DNA from: Micromonospora aurantiaca ATCC 27029
GTDB lineage: Bacteria > Actinomycetota > Actinomycetes > Mycobacteriales > Micromonosporaceae
Reading direction: 5' to 3'
Length of the DNA stretch: 64,000 nucleotides
Assembly: GCF_000145235.1 (NCBI RefSeq)
Contig: NC_014391.1
Coordinates: forward strand, 682,001-746,000
The position numbers were made by a program, and so were the translations under genes. This document shows positions 16,077 to 23,019 of this stretch, in pieces. The number at the start of each line of letters is the position of its first letter. Position 1 is the first letter of the stretch. The notes below the pieces were generated by a model. It did not search any database. It saw only the letters and a program-made list of their open reading frames with translations, and was not told the DNA's origin.

Positions 16077-17066
16077 ATGTCGGAGCACTCAGCGAACCCC
16101 TCAGCGGCCCCCGGTCGCTCCCGCGCGGTCAAGGCCGTGATCCCGGCCGCCGGCCTGGCCACCCGGTTCCTGCCGGCCACCAAGGCGGTTCCCAAGGAAC
16201 TGCTGCCGGTCGTCGACCGGCCGGTGCTGCAGTACATCGTCGAGGAGGCCGCCCAGGCCGGCATCGACGACATCCTGCTGATCACCGGTCGCGGCAAGAC
16301 CTCGATGGTGGACCACTTCGACCGCCGGCCGGACCTGGAGGAACGGCTCGCCAAGAAGCCCGAGCTGCTGGCCGAGGTCAAGCGCACCGAGGAACTCGCA
16401 GCGATCTACACGGTCCGCCAGCCGGAACAGCTCGGCCTCGGTCACGCCGTCGGGTACGCCGAGTCGCACGTCGGCGACGCGCCCTTCGCGGTGCTGCTCG
16501 GCGACGAGTTCGTCAAGCCCTCCGAGCCGCTGCTGCCGGCCATGCTGGAACTCCAGGCCCGCACCGGCGGCGTGGTGCTCGCGTTCTTCGAGGTCGACCC
16601 GGCCGAGACCAGCCGCTACGGCATCGCGTCGGTCGAGCCGGCCGAGTCGGAATACTCCGACATCGCCGAGGTCGTCAAGGTCACCGGCATGGTGGAGAAG
16701 CCCAGCCCGGAGGACGCCCCCAGCAACCTCGCCGTCCTCGGCCGGTACGTGCTCCCCGGGAAGATCTTCGACGCGATCCGGCGTACCCGGCCGGGCAGCG
16801 GCGGCGAGATCCAGCTGACCGACGCGATGGAGCTGCTGCGTACCGAGGGGGTGCCGGTGCACGCCATCGTCTACCGGGGCACCCGCTACGACACCGGCAT
16901 GCCGCTCGGCTACCTCCAGACCGTGGTGCAGATCGCCGCCGAGCGGGAGGACCTGGGCGCCGAGTTCCGCAAGTGGCTGACCGAGTTCGTCAACAACGGT
17001 GACGAGACGGTCACCGCCGCGGTCCTCAACGGCATCCGCGACGCGTCCGGCGGTGCCGATACATGA
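16077..17066 (+). CDS. galU: UTP-glucose-1-phosphate uridylyltransferase
   Basis: A 329-residue nucleotidyltransferase making UDP-glucose for cell-envelope glycans and trehalose. The signature AVIPAAGLATRFLPATKAVP lies at about 20-39, followed by KELLPVVDRPVLQYIVEEA, and LGDEF appears further on. Length and motifs match bacterial GalU. The ATG at 16077 lies 6 nt after TAGTCT, suggesting a leaderless mRNA. The stop overlaps the ATG of the downstream moeA/glp gene, so the two are coupled. The galU-moeA-rimJ-membrane protein order is conserved in actinobacteria. Confidence 0.95.
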   Translation: MSEHSANPSAAPGRSRAVKAVIPAAGLATRFLPATKAVPKELLPVVDRPVLQYIVEEAAQAGIDDILLITGRGKTSMVDHFDRRPDLEERLAKKPELLAEVKRTEELAAIYTVRQPEQLGLGHAVGYAESHVGDAPFAVLLGDEFVKPSEPLLPAMLELQARTGGVVLAFFEVDPAETSRYGIASVEPAESEYSDIAEVVKVTGMVEKPSPEDAPSNLAVLGRYVLPGKIFDAIRRTRPGSGGEIQLTDAMELLRTEGVPVHAIVYRGTRYDTGMPLGYLQTVVQIAAEREDLGAEFRKWLTEFVNNGDETVTAAVLNGIRDASGGADT

Positions 17067-18376
17067 CAGCGACGGCCGACGCCGAGGCGGCCGCGAACGA
17101 GTTGACGCCGCTCGCCGACTACCTGGGCAGTGTGCTGCGCAGGTTACGCGCGCTGCCTCCACTCGACCTCGACCTGACCCAGGCGTACGGCAACGTGCTC
17201 GCCGAGGACGTGGTCGCCCCGCACTCGTACCCCGCCTTCGACCAGGCGGCGGTGGACGGGTACGCCGCGCGCTGGGAGGACATCTCCGGTGGGAGTCGGG
17301 GGCCGGGCTACGTCCCGGCCCCCTCCGGTATGCCCGGCGGCCGCAGCATCCGCCTCAACGTGGTGGGTGACCTGGGCGCGGCGAGCTGGCGACCGGTGCG
17401 GCTCACCCCCGGCGCCTGCTTCTCGGTCGCGGCGGGCGCGCCGCTGCCGATCGGCGCGGACGTGGTCGTCCCGGTGGAGTGGACCGACCAGGGCATGGCC
17501 GCCGTCGAGATCTTCCGCGCCCCCAAACGGGGGTACGGCCTGCGCCGCGCCGGGGAGGAACTGGTCGCCGGCACGCTGCTCGCCCGCGCCGGGGCGTACG
17601 TCTCACCGGCCCTGGTCGCGGTGTTCGCCGCCACCGGCATCGGGCACGTGGTGGTGCGGCCCAGCCCGCGCGTGGTCATCGTGGCCACCGGCGACGAGCT
17701 GGTGGACGTGGGCCGGGGCAGCCAGCCCGGCCAGGTGGTGGACACCAACTCGCACGCGCTGACCGCGGCGGCGGCGGAGGCGGGCGCGCTCGCGTACCGG
17801 GTGGGGATCTGCGACGACGACCCGGAGGCGCTGCGCGGCCTGCTGGAGGACCAGACGCTGCGCGCCGACCTGATCATCACCACCGGCGGCACCGGCACCG
17901 GTCCCGGCGACATGGTCCGCCGCATCCTGTCCCGCCGCGACGGCGGGCGCGCCGGGCCGGTCGCCTTCACAGAGGTGGCCCTCTATCCCGGAACGGCTCT
18001 CGGGTTCGGTACGGTCGGCGCCGAGGAGGTGCCGGTGGTGTGTCTTCCCGGTGAGCCCGGCGCGGCGCTGATCGGCTTCGAGGTGCTGGCCCGCCCGGCC
18101 ATCCAGCTGCTGGCCGGGGCCGAGCCGGTGTTCCGGCCGAGCGTCCGCGCGCACCTGCTGGAGACGGTCTCGTCCCCGGTGGGGCTGCGCGAGTTCCGGC
18201 CCGCGCACGTGGCCGAGCGGCGCGGCGGCGGGTACACCGTGCAGCCGCTCGCCGGTGGCCCGTACACGCTCTCCGGCCTGGCCGAGGCCAACGGCCTGCT
18301 GGTTCTCGGCGAGCGGGTCACCACTGCGGCTGCCGGGTCTACGGTGGACGTGCTCCTGCTGGACCGGCGCCGGTGA
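17063..18376 (+). CDS. MoeA/gephyrin-like protein (Glp orthologue candidate)
   Basis: A 437-residue protein of the molybdopterin molybdotransferase family. Recognisable parts are the N-terminal AYGNVLAEDVVAPHSYPAFDQ and AVDGYAAR, the VIVATGDELVDVG motif and the TTGGTGTGPGDM pterin-binding loop. MoeA enzymes insert molybdate into molybdopterin. In Corynebacterium, however, the copy in this genomic position (Glp) is a moonlighting protein that binds FtsZ and the membrane receptor GLPR. Gene order here (galU-moeA-rimJ-sepX/glpr) matches that copy. No other molybdenum-cofactor gene is near. The start overlaps galU by 4 bp. A 56-bp tandem repeat begins at its stop codon. Confidence 0.85.
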   Translation: MTATADAEAAANELTPLADYLGSVLRRLRALPPLDLDLTQAYGNVLAEDVVAPHSYPAFDQAAVDGYAARWEDISGGSRGPGYVPAPSGMPGGRSIRLNVVGDLGAASWRPVRLTPGACFSVAAGAPLPIGADVVVPVEWTDQGMAAVEIFRAPKRGYGLRRAGEELVAGTLLARAGAYVSPALVAVFAATGIGHVVVRPSPRVVIVATGDELVDVGRGSQPGQVVDTNSHALTAAAAEAGALAYRVGICDDDPEALRGLLEDQTLRADLIITTGGTGTGPGDMVRRILSRRDGGRAGPVAFTEVALYPGTALGFGTVGAEEVPVVCLPGEPGAALIGFEVLARPAIQLLAGAEPVFRPSVRAHLLETVSSPVGLREFRPAHVAERRGGGYTVQPLAGGPYTLSGLAEANGLLVLGERVTTAAAGSTVDVLLLDRRR

Positions 18377-18484
18377 GCGCGAGGAGTGAGCTTGCGAGCC
18401 CCGCAGTCGCGAGCGGAAGGCAAGCTCGGTGAGCGCGAGGAGTGAGCTTGCGAGCCCCGCAGTCGCGAGCGAAGGGCCGGCTCG
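18373..18484. repeat. 56-bp tandem duplication at moeA/rimJ junction
   Basis: Two 56-bp units begin at 18373 and 18429 with GTGAGCGCGAGGAGTGAGCT. Both contain CTTGCGAGCCCCGCAGTCGC; they differ only near their ends. The next base triplet after the second unit is the GTG start of rimJ at 18485, also preceded by CGGTGAG-like sequence. The units are thus bounded by copies of GGTGAG, the likely ancestral overlapping stop/start. Confidence 0.9.
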
Positions 18485-19126
18485 GTGAGGTTCCGGCGGG
18501 CGCCGGGGTGGCCGGCGGTGCTGGTGGACGGTCCGGTGGTACTGCGGCCGTACCGGCGTTCGGACGCCGCCGCCTGGTCGGAGATCCGGCGCGCGAACCG
18601 CGAGTGGCTGGCGCCGTGGGAGTCCCATGTGCCCGGCGGCTGGTACGAGACGAACTCGCCCGCCGCGTTCCGCCTGGTGCACGCCGACCAGCGCAAGTCC
18701 GCGCGTACCGGTGAGGGCATGCCGTTCGCCGTCTGCCTCCGCGAGAACGGGCAGGAGCGGCTGGTCGGCCACGTGAACGTGGGCAGCATCGTGCGGCGGG
18801 CGTTCTGCTCCGGGTACGTGGGCTACTGGGTGGACTCCAGGGTGGCCGGTCGCGGCGTGATCCCGACCGCTGTGGCGCTCGCCGTGGACCACGCGTTCGG
18901 ACCGGGCGGTCTGCACCGGATCGAGGTGAACATCCGGCCGGAGAACATGCCCTCCCGGCGGGTGGTGGAGAAACTCGGCTTCCGCGAGGAGGCCTATCAC
19001 GTGCGCTACATGCACATCGACGGCGCGTGGCGGGACCACATCGGATACGCGATGACGGGCGAGGAAGTAGTAGCCGAGGGCGGCTTGCTGGCGCGGTGGC
19101 ACCGCGTACGTGACAACCGCCGCTGA
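18485..19126 (+). CDS. rimJ: GNAT family N-acetyltransferase (RimJ-like)
   Basis: A 213-residue acetyltransferase of the RimJ/RimL type, which acetylates protein N-termini or small molecules using acetyl-CoA. Typical features are LRPYRRSDAAAWSEIRRANREWLAPWE at the start, a central YVGYWVD strand, the RGVIPTAVALAVDHAF CoA-binding helix, and the C-terminal NMPSRRVVEKLGF motif. GTG 18485 immediately follows a tandem 56-bp repeat. Its translation signals are probably supplied by the repeat (GAAGGGCCGG). M. tuberculosis Rv0995 (rimJ) occupies the same place. Confidence 0.88.
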   Translation: MRFRRAPGWPAVLVDGPVVLRPYRRSDAAAWSEIRRANREWLAPWESHVPGGWYETNSPAAFRLVHADQRKSARTGEGMPFAVCLRENGQERLVGHVNVGSIVRRAFCSGYVGYWVDSRVAGRGVIPTAVALAVDHAFGPGGLHRIEVNIRPENMPSRRVVEKLGFREEAYHVRYMHIDGAWRDHIGYAMTGEEVVAEGGLLARWHRVRDNRR

Positions 19127-19300
19127 GGCGAACGCCCGGCGCGGCGCACTGTGAACCGGGTCGGCGGCCCGTAACCTCAAGTAACTGCAAGCTGTGGCAA
19201 GCGCTGCCCGCCCGCACGAAGTGCGCCGTAAACGACGGTAGACGGAAGAAGTTGCGGCGGCGGCGCTCGCCGGAGAACTTTGGTGACGGGAGGGGTGAGG

Positions 19301-20077
19301 GTGCCCACGTCGGTGCTCCTCGCCGTCCTCGCCGCCGCCGGTCTGCTCGCCCTCGCTCCGGCGCTGGTCCGCCGGTACGACGCCACCGAGCGGCTGGTGG
19401 CGGAGCGGGCGCAGTCGACGGCGCGGGTGCTCCAGCGCCGGCGTCGACGGCGCACCGTGCCCGGGCGGCGACCGCTGCACCCGCCGCGCTCCCTCGTCGT
19501 GACCCTCAGTGAAGACTCCGACACGGGCAGTCTTGCCCGTCCGGTCTCCGCACCGCCACTGCGCCGACGCTCCGGGCGACTCCGGCCCGTCTCCGCGGTG
19601 CCGGCCCAGTCCCGCCGACGGCACCCGCCCCGGCGACGGCACACCCCGGCGATCTATCGCCGGCGCCGGGTGCTGGCCGCGCTGCTGCTGCTCAACCTGG
19701 TCGAATTGGGCGGCGTGGTGCTCGTCGGACCCGGGTTCTGGATCAGTGTCTCGGTCACCGGCGCGCTGCTCGTCGCGTACGTCGTACACCTGCGGCAGCG
19801 TGCCCTGGCCGAGCGCCGACGGCGGCGCGCGGACGCCCGCGAGGCGGCCTGGCTGGCCGCCCGCCAGGCCGAGGTGCGCCGCGAGCAGGCCCGGCGCGCG
19901 GCGGCCCGACGGGAGGCGCAGCGCCGGCTGGCCGCCCAGCGCGAGGCGGTCCGGCGTGCGGCGATGGGGCTGGACCGTCCCGCGGACCTGCCACCGGCGG
20001 CGAGCGGCGGCTCGGTGTCCTACCGGCGGGCGGGCGGCCTGCGCGGACGCCCCTACCAGTCCGGCCGAGGCGCCTGA
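19301..20077 (+). CDS. SepX/GLPR-like divisome membrane protein
   Basis: About 258 residues. An N-terminal TM helix (4-23) is followed by VRRYDATERL and a long Arg/Pro-rich basic cytosolic region. Two more TM helices come at about 123-144 and 146-163, then a highly charged coiled coil (about 165-220; ADAREAAWLAARQAEVRREQ). Streptomyces SepX and corynebacterial GLPR, encoded at the same locus after galU-moeA-rimJ, have a similar N-terminal TM plus RR-D-x-TER layout. They anchor cell-division proteins and bind Glp. GTG 19301 is chosen because GGGAGGGG lies 6 nt upstream. Assignment rests on synteny and topology. Confidence 0.7.
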   Translation: MPTSVLLAVLAAAGLLALAPALVRRYDATERLVAERAQSTARVLQRRRRRRTVPGRRPLHPPRSLVVTLSEDSDTGSLARPVSAPPLRRRSGRLRPVSAVPAQSRRRHPPRRRHTPAIYRRRRVLAALLLLNLVELGGVVLVGPGFWISVSVTGALLVAYVVHLRQRALAERRRRRADAREAAWLAARQAEVRREQARRAAARREAQRRLAAQREAVRRAAMGLDRPADLPPAASGGSVSYRRAGGLRGRPYQSGRGA

Positions 20078-20104
20078 CCGCCGTGCCGGCGCCTTGCTGG
20101 TGGC

Positions 20105-20152
20105 GATCTTGGAAGGTTTCGGCCCCTCCGGGGGCCTTTTCCTTCCAAGATC
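20105..20152 (+). terminator. nested hairpin terminator after sepX-like gene
   Basis: An outer 12-bp inverted repeat (GATCTTGGAAGG / CCTTCCAAGATC) encloses a GC stem GGCCCC-TCCG-GGGGCC followed by TTTT at 20137-20140. The inner stem plus T-run is a classic terminator for the rightward operon. The perfect outer arms are unusual. Confidence 0.8.
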
Positions 20153-20257
20153 TACGGGGCGGCGGGGCGGTTCGCGTCGTGGGGGCGCGACCTGTTAGCC
20201 TTGTCGTCGGCCCGCCCGGTGAAAGCCGGGTGGGACCGACGCTGGTTCGCCGGCGGA

Positions 20258-20331
20258 GGGGCTGTGGCGCAGACCGGTAGCGCACCTCGTTCGCATCGAG
20301 GGGGTCAGGGGTTCAAATCCCCTCAGCTCCA
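20258..20331 (+). tRNA. tRNA-Ala (anticodon CGC)
   Basis: 74 nt folds as a cloverleaf. The acceptor stem pairs GGGGCTG with CAGCTCC and includes the G3-U70 wobble that identifies alanine tRNAs. The anticodon loop TTCGCAT gives anticodon CGC (reads GCG), and the T arm contains GTTCAAAT. CCA is not encoded (ACCC follows). A rho-independent terminator follows 10 bp later. Confidence 0.95.
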
Positions 20332-20341
20332 CCCAGTTCAA

Positions 20342-20373
20342 AGGCCGTCTCCCGTGGTGGGGGACGGCCTTTT
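20342..20373 (+). terminator. terminator of tRNA-Ala
   Basis: AGGCCGTC (20342-20349) pairs with GACGGCCT (20363-20370) around a 13-nt loop, and the 3' end runs into TTTT at 20370-20373. Confidence 0.85.
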
Positions 20374-20431
20374 CTGATCTTCTGCAGCAAGTGGCTTGGG
20401 CGCATCGTGAGGTGGGCGCTCACACGCGGTG

Positions 20432-20641
20432 GTGCGACACGCCATGGCCGAGACGGTCTTCGCCACCCTCACGACCGAACTGGTCCACACCCGCGCCTGG
20501 CCGTGACGGCACGAACTGGAAACGGTCGTCTTCTCTTCCATCGAAGGCTTCTGCGGCCCACGGCGCCGGCACGGCCGTCTGGGTAACGTCAGCCCCGACG
20601 CCTACGAGAAGACCCGTCACGAGTCCCTGACACACTCATGA
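20432..20641 (+). pseudogene. IS3-family transposase (OrfB) C-terminal remnant
   Basis: Read in the frame of 20444, the sequence gives AMAETVFATLTTELVHTRAW, a stop at 20504-20506, then IEGFCGPRRRHGRLGNVSP and DAYEKT before a final TGA at 20639-20641. This matches the end of IS3/IS150-type integrase cores (MAESFFATLKTEL, then YIEG-YNPRRRHSTLGYLSP). The internal stop, and a one-base loss just before the AMAE motif (TGCGAC-ACGCC where CDNA is expected), show it is dead. No N-terminal part remains. It lies 60-100 bp after tRNA-Ala. Confidence 0.8.
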
Positions 20642-21284
20642 AGCTGTTGAGATAGACGTCCGAGTGGTCAACGCCGAGACGACAGGAACAGCCGCTGCGA
20701 CAGTAGTCGGGCGGGTCAAGGGCGACCGCGAGGGTGAAGGACCCGAAACCTGCTGTGTCCCGCCACCGACCAGCAGGCGAACAGCGCGCCGGATGTCGGG
20801 TGACCGGCGCCGTCTCGAGCCGTCTTCCAGGTCGGTTGGGCCACCTGCTCGGCGGCGTCGCCGCTCGCCCTTTGCGGTGTTTATGAGAGCGTTTGTTGCC
20901 GAGCATTAGCGTCCGAGACGGCGACAACCGGAAGTCTTCGCTATTCAAGAAAATGTTTTGACTTGTTGCCGATGCTTGGGATATCCAGTTTGTCGGCAAT
21001 GGCCCCCGGGATTCGATCGGCACTCCTGACTTCCTTATTGTTAATCGCGTTTAGAGTTCCGGCCGACCGGGGGATCCGGGCGTCGTCGGCCAGCGCCCCA
21101 CAATGAGCCGGCAAACCAGTCGGGCCGCCCCGAACAGGCGCGATTTTGCCACCCGCTCGACCTGTTGTGGCTGCCAGGAGCGCCCGTACCGTTGCGGCAC
21201 CAGCGTTCCGTGTGATTGGCCAGATGAATTGCGGCAATTGCAGGCGTGCTGATTGTATCGAAAATCGTCTTTGATGGGAACGAC
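20642..21284. other. 643-bp region between IS3 remnant and IS5 element
   Basis: Less GC-rich than the flanks (for example 20935-21050). I find no gene with a plausible start, Shine-Dalgarno and codon bias. The right end (about 21240-21284) is the original upstream region of the lipoprotein gene at 22204, now separated from it by the IS. Confidence 0.55.
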
Positions 21285-21296
21285 AGTGAGCCATTT

Positions 21297-22079
21297 TCAT
21301 CCTGCGTAGCGGTCGGCTTCGACGCGGTGCAGGACGAGGATGGCCTGCACGATCGCGGTCGCTCGGCGTGGGCAGCAGCGCAGCTTGACCAGGATTTTCC
21401 AGGTCTTGAGGGTGGCGATCGCGCGTTCGCCGCGGGCGCGGATCTTCGCGTGCGCTCGGTTGACGGCCTTCTGCCGGCGTGACAGCTTCGGCCGGAAGCG
21501 GCGCCGCTTGAACGGGGTGCGCACGCTGCCGGGGGCGCCTTGATAGCCCTTGTCCGCGAAGGTCATCACGTCGGTGCTGGCCAGGGCGTCGATGATGCCG
21601 TGGGTGCGGGCGGCGGTCAGGTCGTGCGTCGAGGCGGGCAGCGCGGCCGAGGCCCAGACGAGACGCCCGGCCGCGTCGGCGATGACCTGCACGTTCACGC
21701 CGTGACGCTTGTGTTTTCCGGAGTAGTACGGCTTCTGGTTGGCGACCCGGTCGATCGGGATCAGGGTGCCGTCGAGGATTGCGTAGGCGAGCAGACGGAT
21801 CCTGGTCATGGCCGTGGCCAGGTCGTCGGCGGTCGCGGCGAGCAGGTCGATGGCCTCGCGGACATAACGCCAGGCGGTCGTGACGCCGATGTCGAATCCG
21901 GCGGCCAGGCGGGTGTAGGTGTCGCCGTTGCGCAGGTGGGCCAGGGCGAGCAGGGCTTGCCGGCCGGGGTCGAGGCGTCGCCACCGAGACCGTTGCTGCT
22001 GGCGGCGGGTTCGGATGAGGGCGGCGAGGTGGTTCAGGCTGCGGGTGGACAACGGAATCGCGGCAGGGTAAGACAGCAC
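21297..22079 (-). CDS. IS5 family transposase (DDE_Tnp_4-like)
   Basis: A 260-residue DDE transposase. The N-terminus has an HTH-like region (RNGDTYTRLAAGFDIGVTTA). Catalytic acids can be read as D in LDGTLIPIDR, D in FADKGYQG and E in ARGERAIATLKTWKIL, the normal IS5-group spacing. The gene starts with GTG at 22079. GGGAG, its likely ribosome-binding site, lies in a sequence that can be paired away (22068-22138). No frameshift or internal stop is present, so it should be active. Confidence 0.92.
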   Translation of the reverse strand: MLSYPAAIPLSTRSLNHLAALIRTRRQQQRSRWRRLDPGRQALLALAHLRNGDTYTRLAAGFDIGVTTAWRYVREAIDLLAATADDLATAMTRIRLLAYAILDGTLIPIDRVANQKPYYSGKHKRHGVNVQVIADAAGRLVWASAALPASTHDLTAARTHGIIDALASTDVMTFADKGYQGAPGSVRTPFKRRRFRPKLSRRQKAVNRAHAKIRARGERAIATLKTWKILVKLRCCPRRATAIVQAILVLHRVEADRYAG

Positions 22080-22138
22080 AGCGAGGCTCCCGGTTGGGGC
22101 ATCTGATCTTGGTCGATTGCTGTCTTACCGGGAGCCTC
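22068..22138 (-). promoter_or_regulatory. interleaved inverted repeats at transposase start
   Basis: GGTAAGACAGCA (22068-22079) is the complement of TGCTGTCTTACC (22117-22128). CGAGGCTCCCGG (22082-22093) pairs with CCGGGAGCCTCG (22127-22138). The order A-B-A'-B' allows two exclusive hairpins or a pseudoknot in transposase mRNA, and the second would cover the GGGAG ribosome-binding site. Confidence 0.6.
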
Positions 22139-22203
22139 GTCCTACCTGGACACCGGCCTCCCACACCGCCCGTGACCTGCGCCGTCACGATGAAAATGGC
22201 TCA

Positions 22204-22938
22204 GTGAAAAACATGCGAAAGTCTGTGGTGGTCTTGGCGGTTCTGGCCATGGCCGCGGCGGGATGCGAGCAGGCCAGTGAGTCAAGCCCGTCTGCGTCCG
22301 AGTCGGCCACGCCGACGAGCGTGGCATCCGCCTCTGCATCCGCCGCCGCGTCCGCGCCCGCGGTGGCGGTCGACACGTCCATCAACGAGAAGCCGGTGGA
22401 CGGTTCAGACGCCGCTGCCGTGAAGACGGTGGATGTCGCGGCGCAGCCGGCGGCCCAGGCCCCAGCCTCGGCGGGGGGATACTACAAGCTCAAGACCGTG
22501 TTCCGCGGTGAGAACGAGTGCCTGGAAGGCAACCGCGTCGACGGCAACTCAACCCTCGCCGGCGCCGCGTTCCAGAACACCTGCAAGGACGTTGACGGGC
22601 AGGCCTGGAGTCTCACCAAGCGCCCCGACGGCTACTACACGCTGCGGACGAAGTTCCTCGGCGAGCAGAAGTGCCTCGAAGGCAACCAGATAGCCGGGAA
22701 GGTCCTCGGCGGCGCCGCGTTCCTGGACACGTGCCGCGAGGTCACCGGACAGCAGTGGAAGCTGGTCAAGGCCGGAGACAACCTCTTCCGGCTGCAGACG
22801 AAGTTCCGGGAGAAGGAAGGCGAATGCCTGGAAGGTAACCGATTCGCGCCGACGTCCGTCCTGAAGGGTGCGGCGTTCACCGACAAGTGCCAGAACGTGA
22901 CCGGGCAGCTCTGGTACCTCACCGCGATCCCTGCCTGA
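22204..22938 (+). CDS. lipoprotein with three-repeat beta-trefoil (ricin-type) domain
   Basis: About 244 residues from GTG 22204, or 241 from ATG 22213. A lipoprotein signal ends in the lipobox AAAGC (C18 from the ATG). A Ser/Ala-rich spacer runs to about residue 87. Three homologous repeats follow at about 89-139, 140-189 and 190-241. Each has YY/LF-x-L-x-T-x-F, ECLEGN-like, a Cys pair about 20 apart and a final QxW (QAW, QQW, QLW). This is the threefold symmetry of ricin-B-type lectins, so carbohydrate binding at the cell surface is likely. The IS5 element sits immediately 5' and has removed the native ribosome-binding site. Confidence 0.8.
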   Translation: MKNMRKSVVVLAVLAMAAAGCEQASESSPSASESATPTSVASASASAAASAPAVAVDTSINEKPVDGSDAAAVKTVDVAAQPAAQAPASAGGYYKLKTVFRGENECLEGNRVDGNSTLAGAAFQNTCKDVDGQAWSLTKRPDGYYTLRTKFLGEQKCLEGNQIAGKVLGGAAFLDTCREVTGQQWKLVKAGDNLFRLQTKFREKEGECLEGNRFAPTSVLKGAAFTDKCQNVTGQLWYLTAIPA

Positions 22939-22953
22939 CGACACCGCATTGAC

Positions 22954-22987
22954 CGGAGGAGCCCGGACTGTTGTCCGGGCTCCTCCG
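22954..22987. terminator. bidirectional terminator hairpin
   Basis: A perfect 15-bp stem, CGGAGGAGCCCGGAC / GTCCGGGCTCCTCCG, with loop TGTT. It sits between the convergent lipoprotein and Ntn-hydrolase genes and can serve both. Confidence 0.8.
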
Positions 22988-23019
22988 CGCGGATGACGGT
23001 TTGCTCGCACGCCCCGGCG

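Larger units (their letters stand above)
21288..22202 (-). mobile_element. IS5-type insertion sequence, 915 bp, intact
   Basis: The ends are a perfect 14-bp inverted repeat: GAGCCATTTTCATC at 21288-21301 and GATGAAAATGGCTC at 22189-22202. AGT flanks both ends (21285-21287 and 22203-22205), a 3-bp target duplication. One transposase gene fills the element and its stop codon lies inside the left repeat. Perfect ends and an intact gene suggest recent insertion. Confidence 0.9.

Noticed and set aside
13884..16088. Reverse 734-codon frame opposite the GGDEF gene
   Set aside because: HAMP, GAF and GGDEF motifs prove the forward strand.
17063..18376. Molybdenum cofactor operon
   Set aside because: No other moa/mob/moe gene nearby; the conserved neighbours point to the Glp divisome locus.
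21246..22106. Forward frames within the IS5 element as passenger genes
   Set aside because: They mirror the transposase and lack starts; the element is only 915 bp with a single gene.
20941..22188. Reverse 415-codon frame overlapping the IS
   Set aside because: It overlaps the intact transposase in another frame and extends past the inverted repeat, so it is not real.
20258..22205. Integrated prophage or genomic island at tRNA-Ala
   Set aside because: No integrase, no att direct repeat of the tRNA 3' end, and only about 2 kb of IS-derived sequence.
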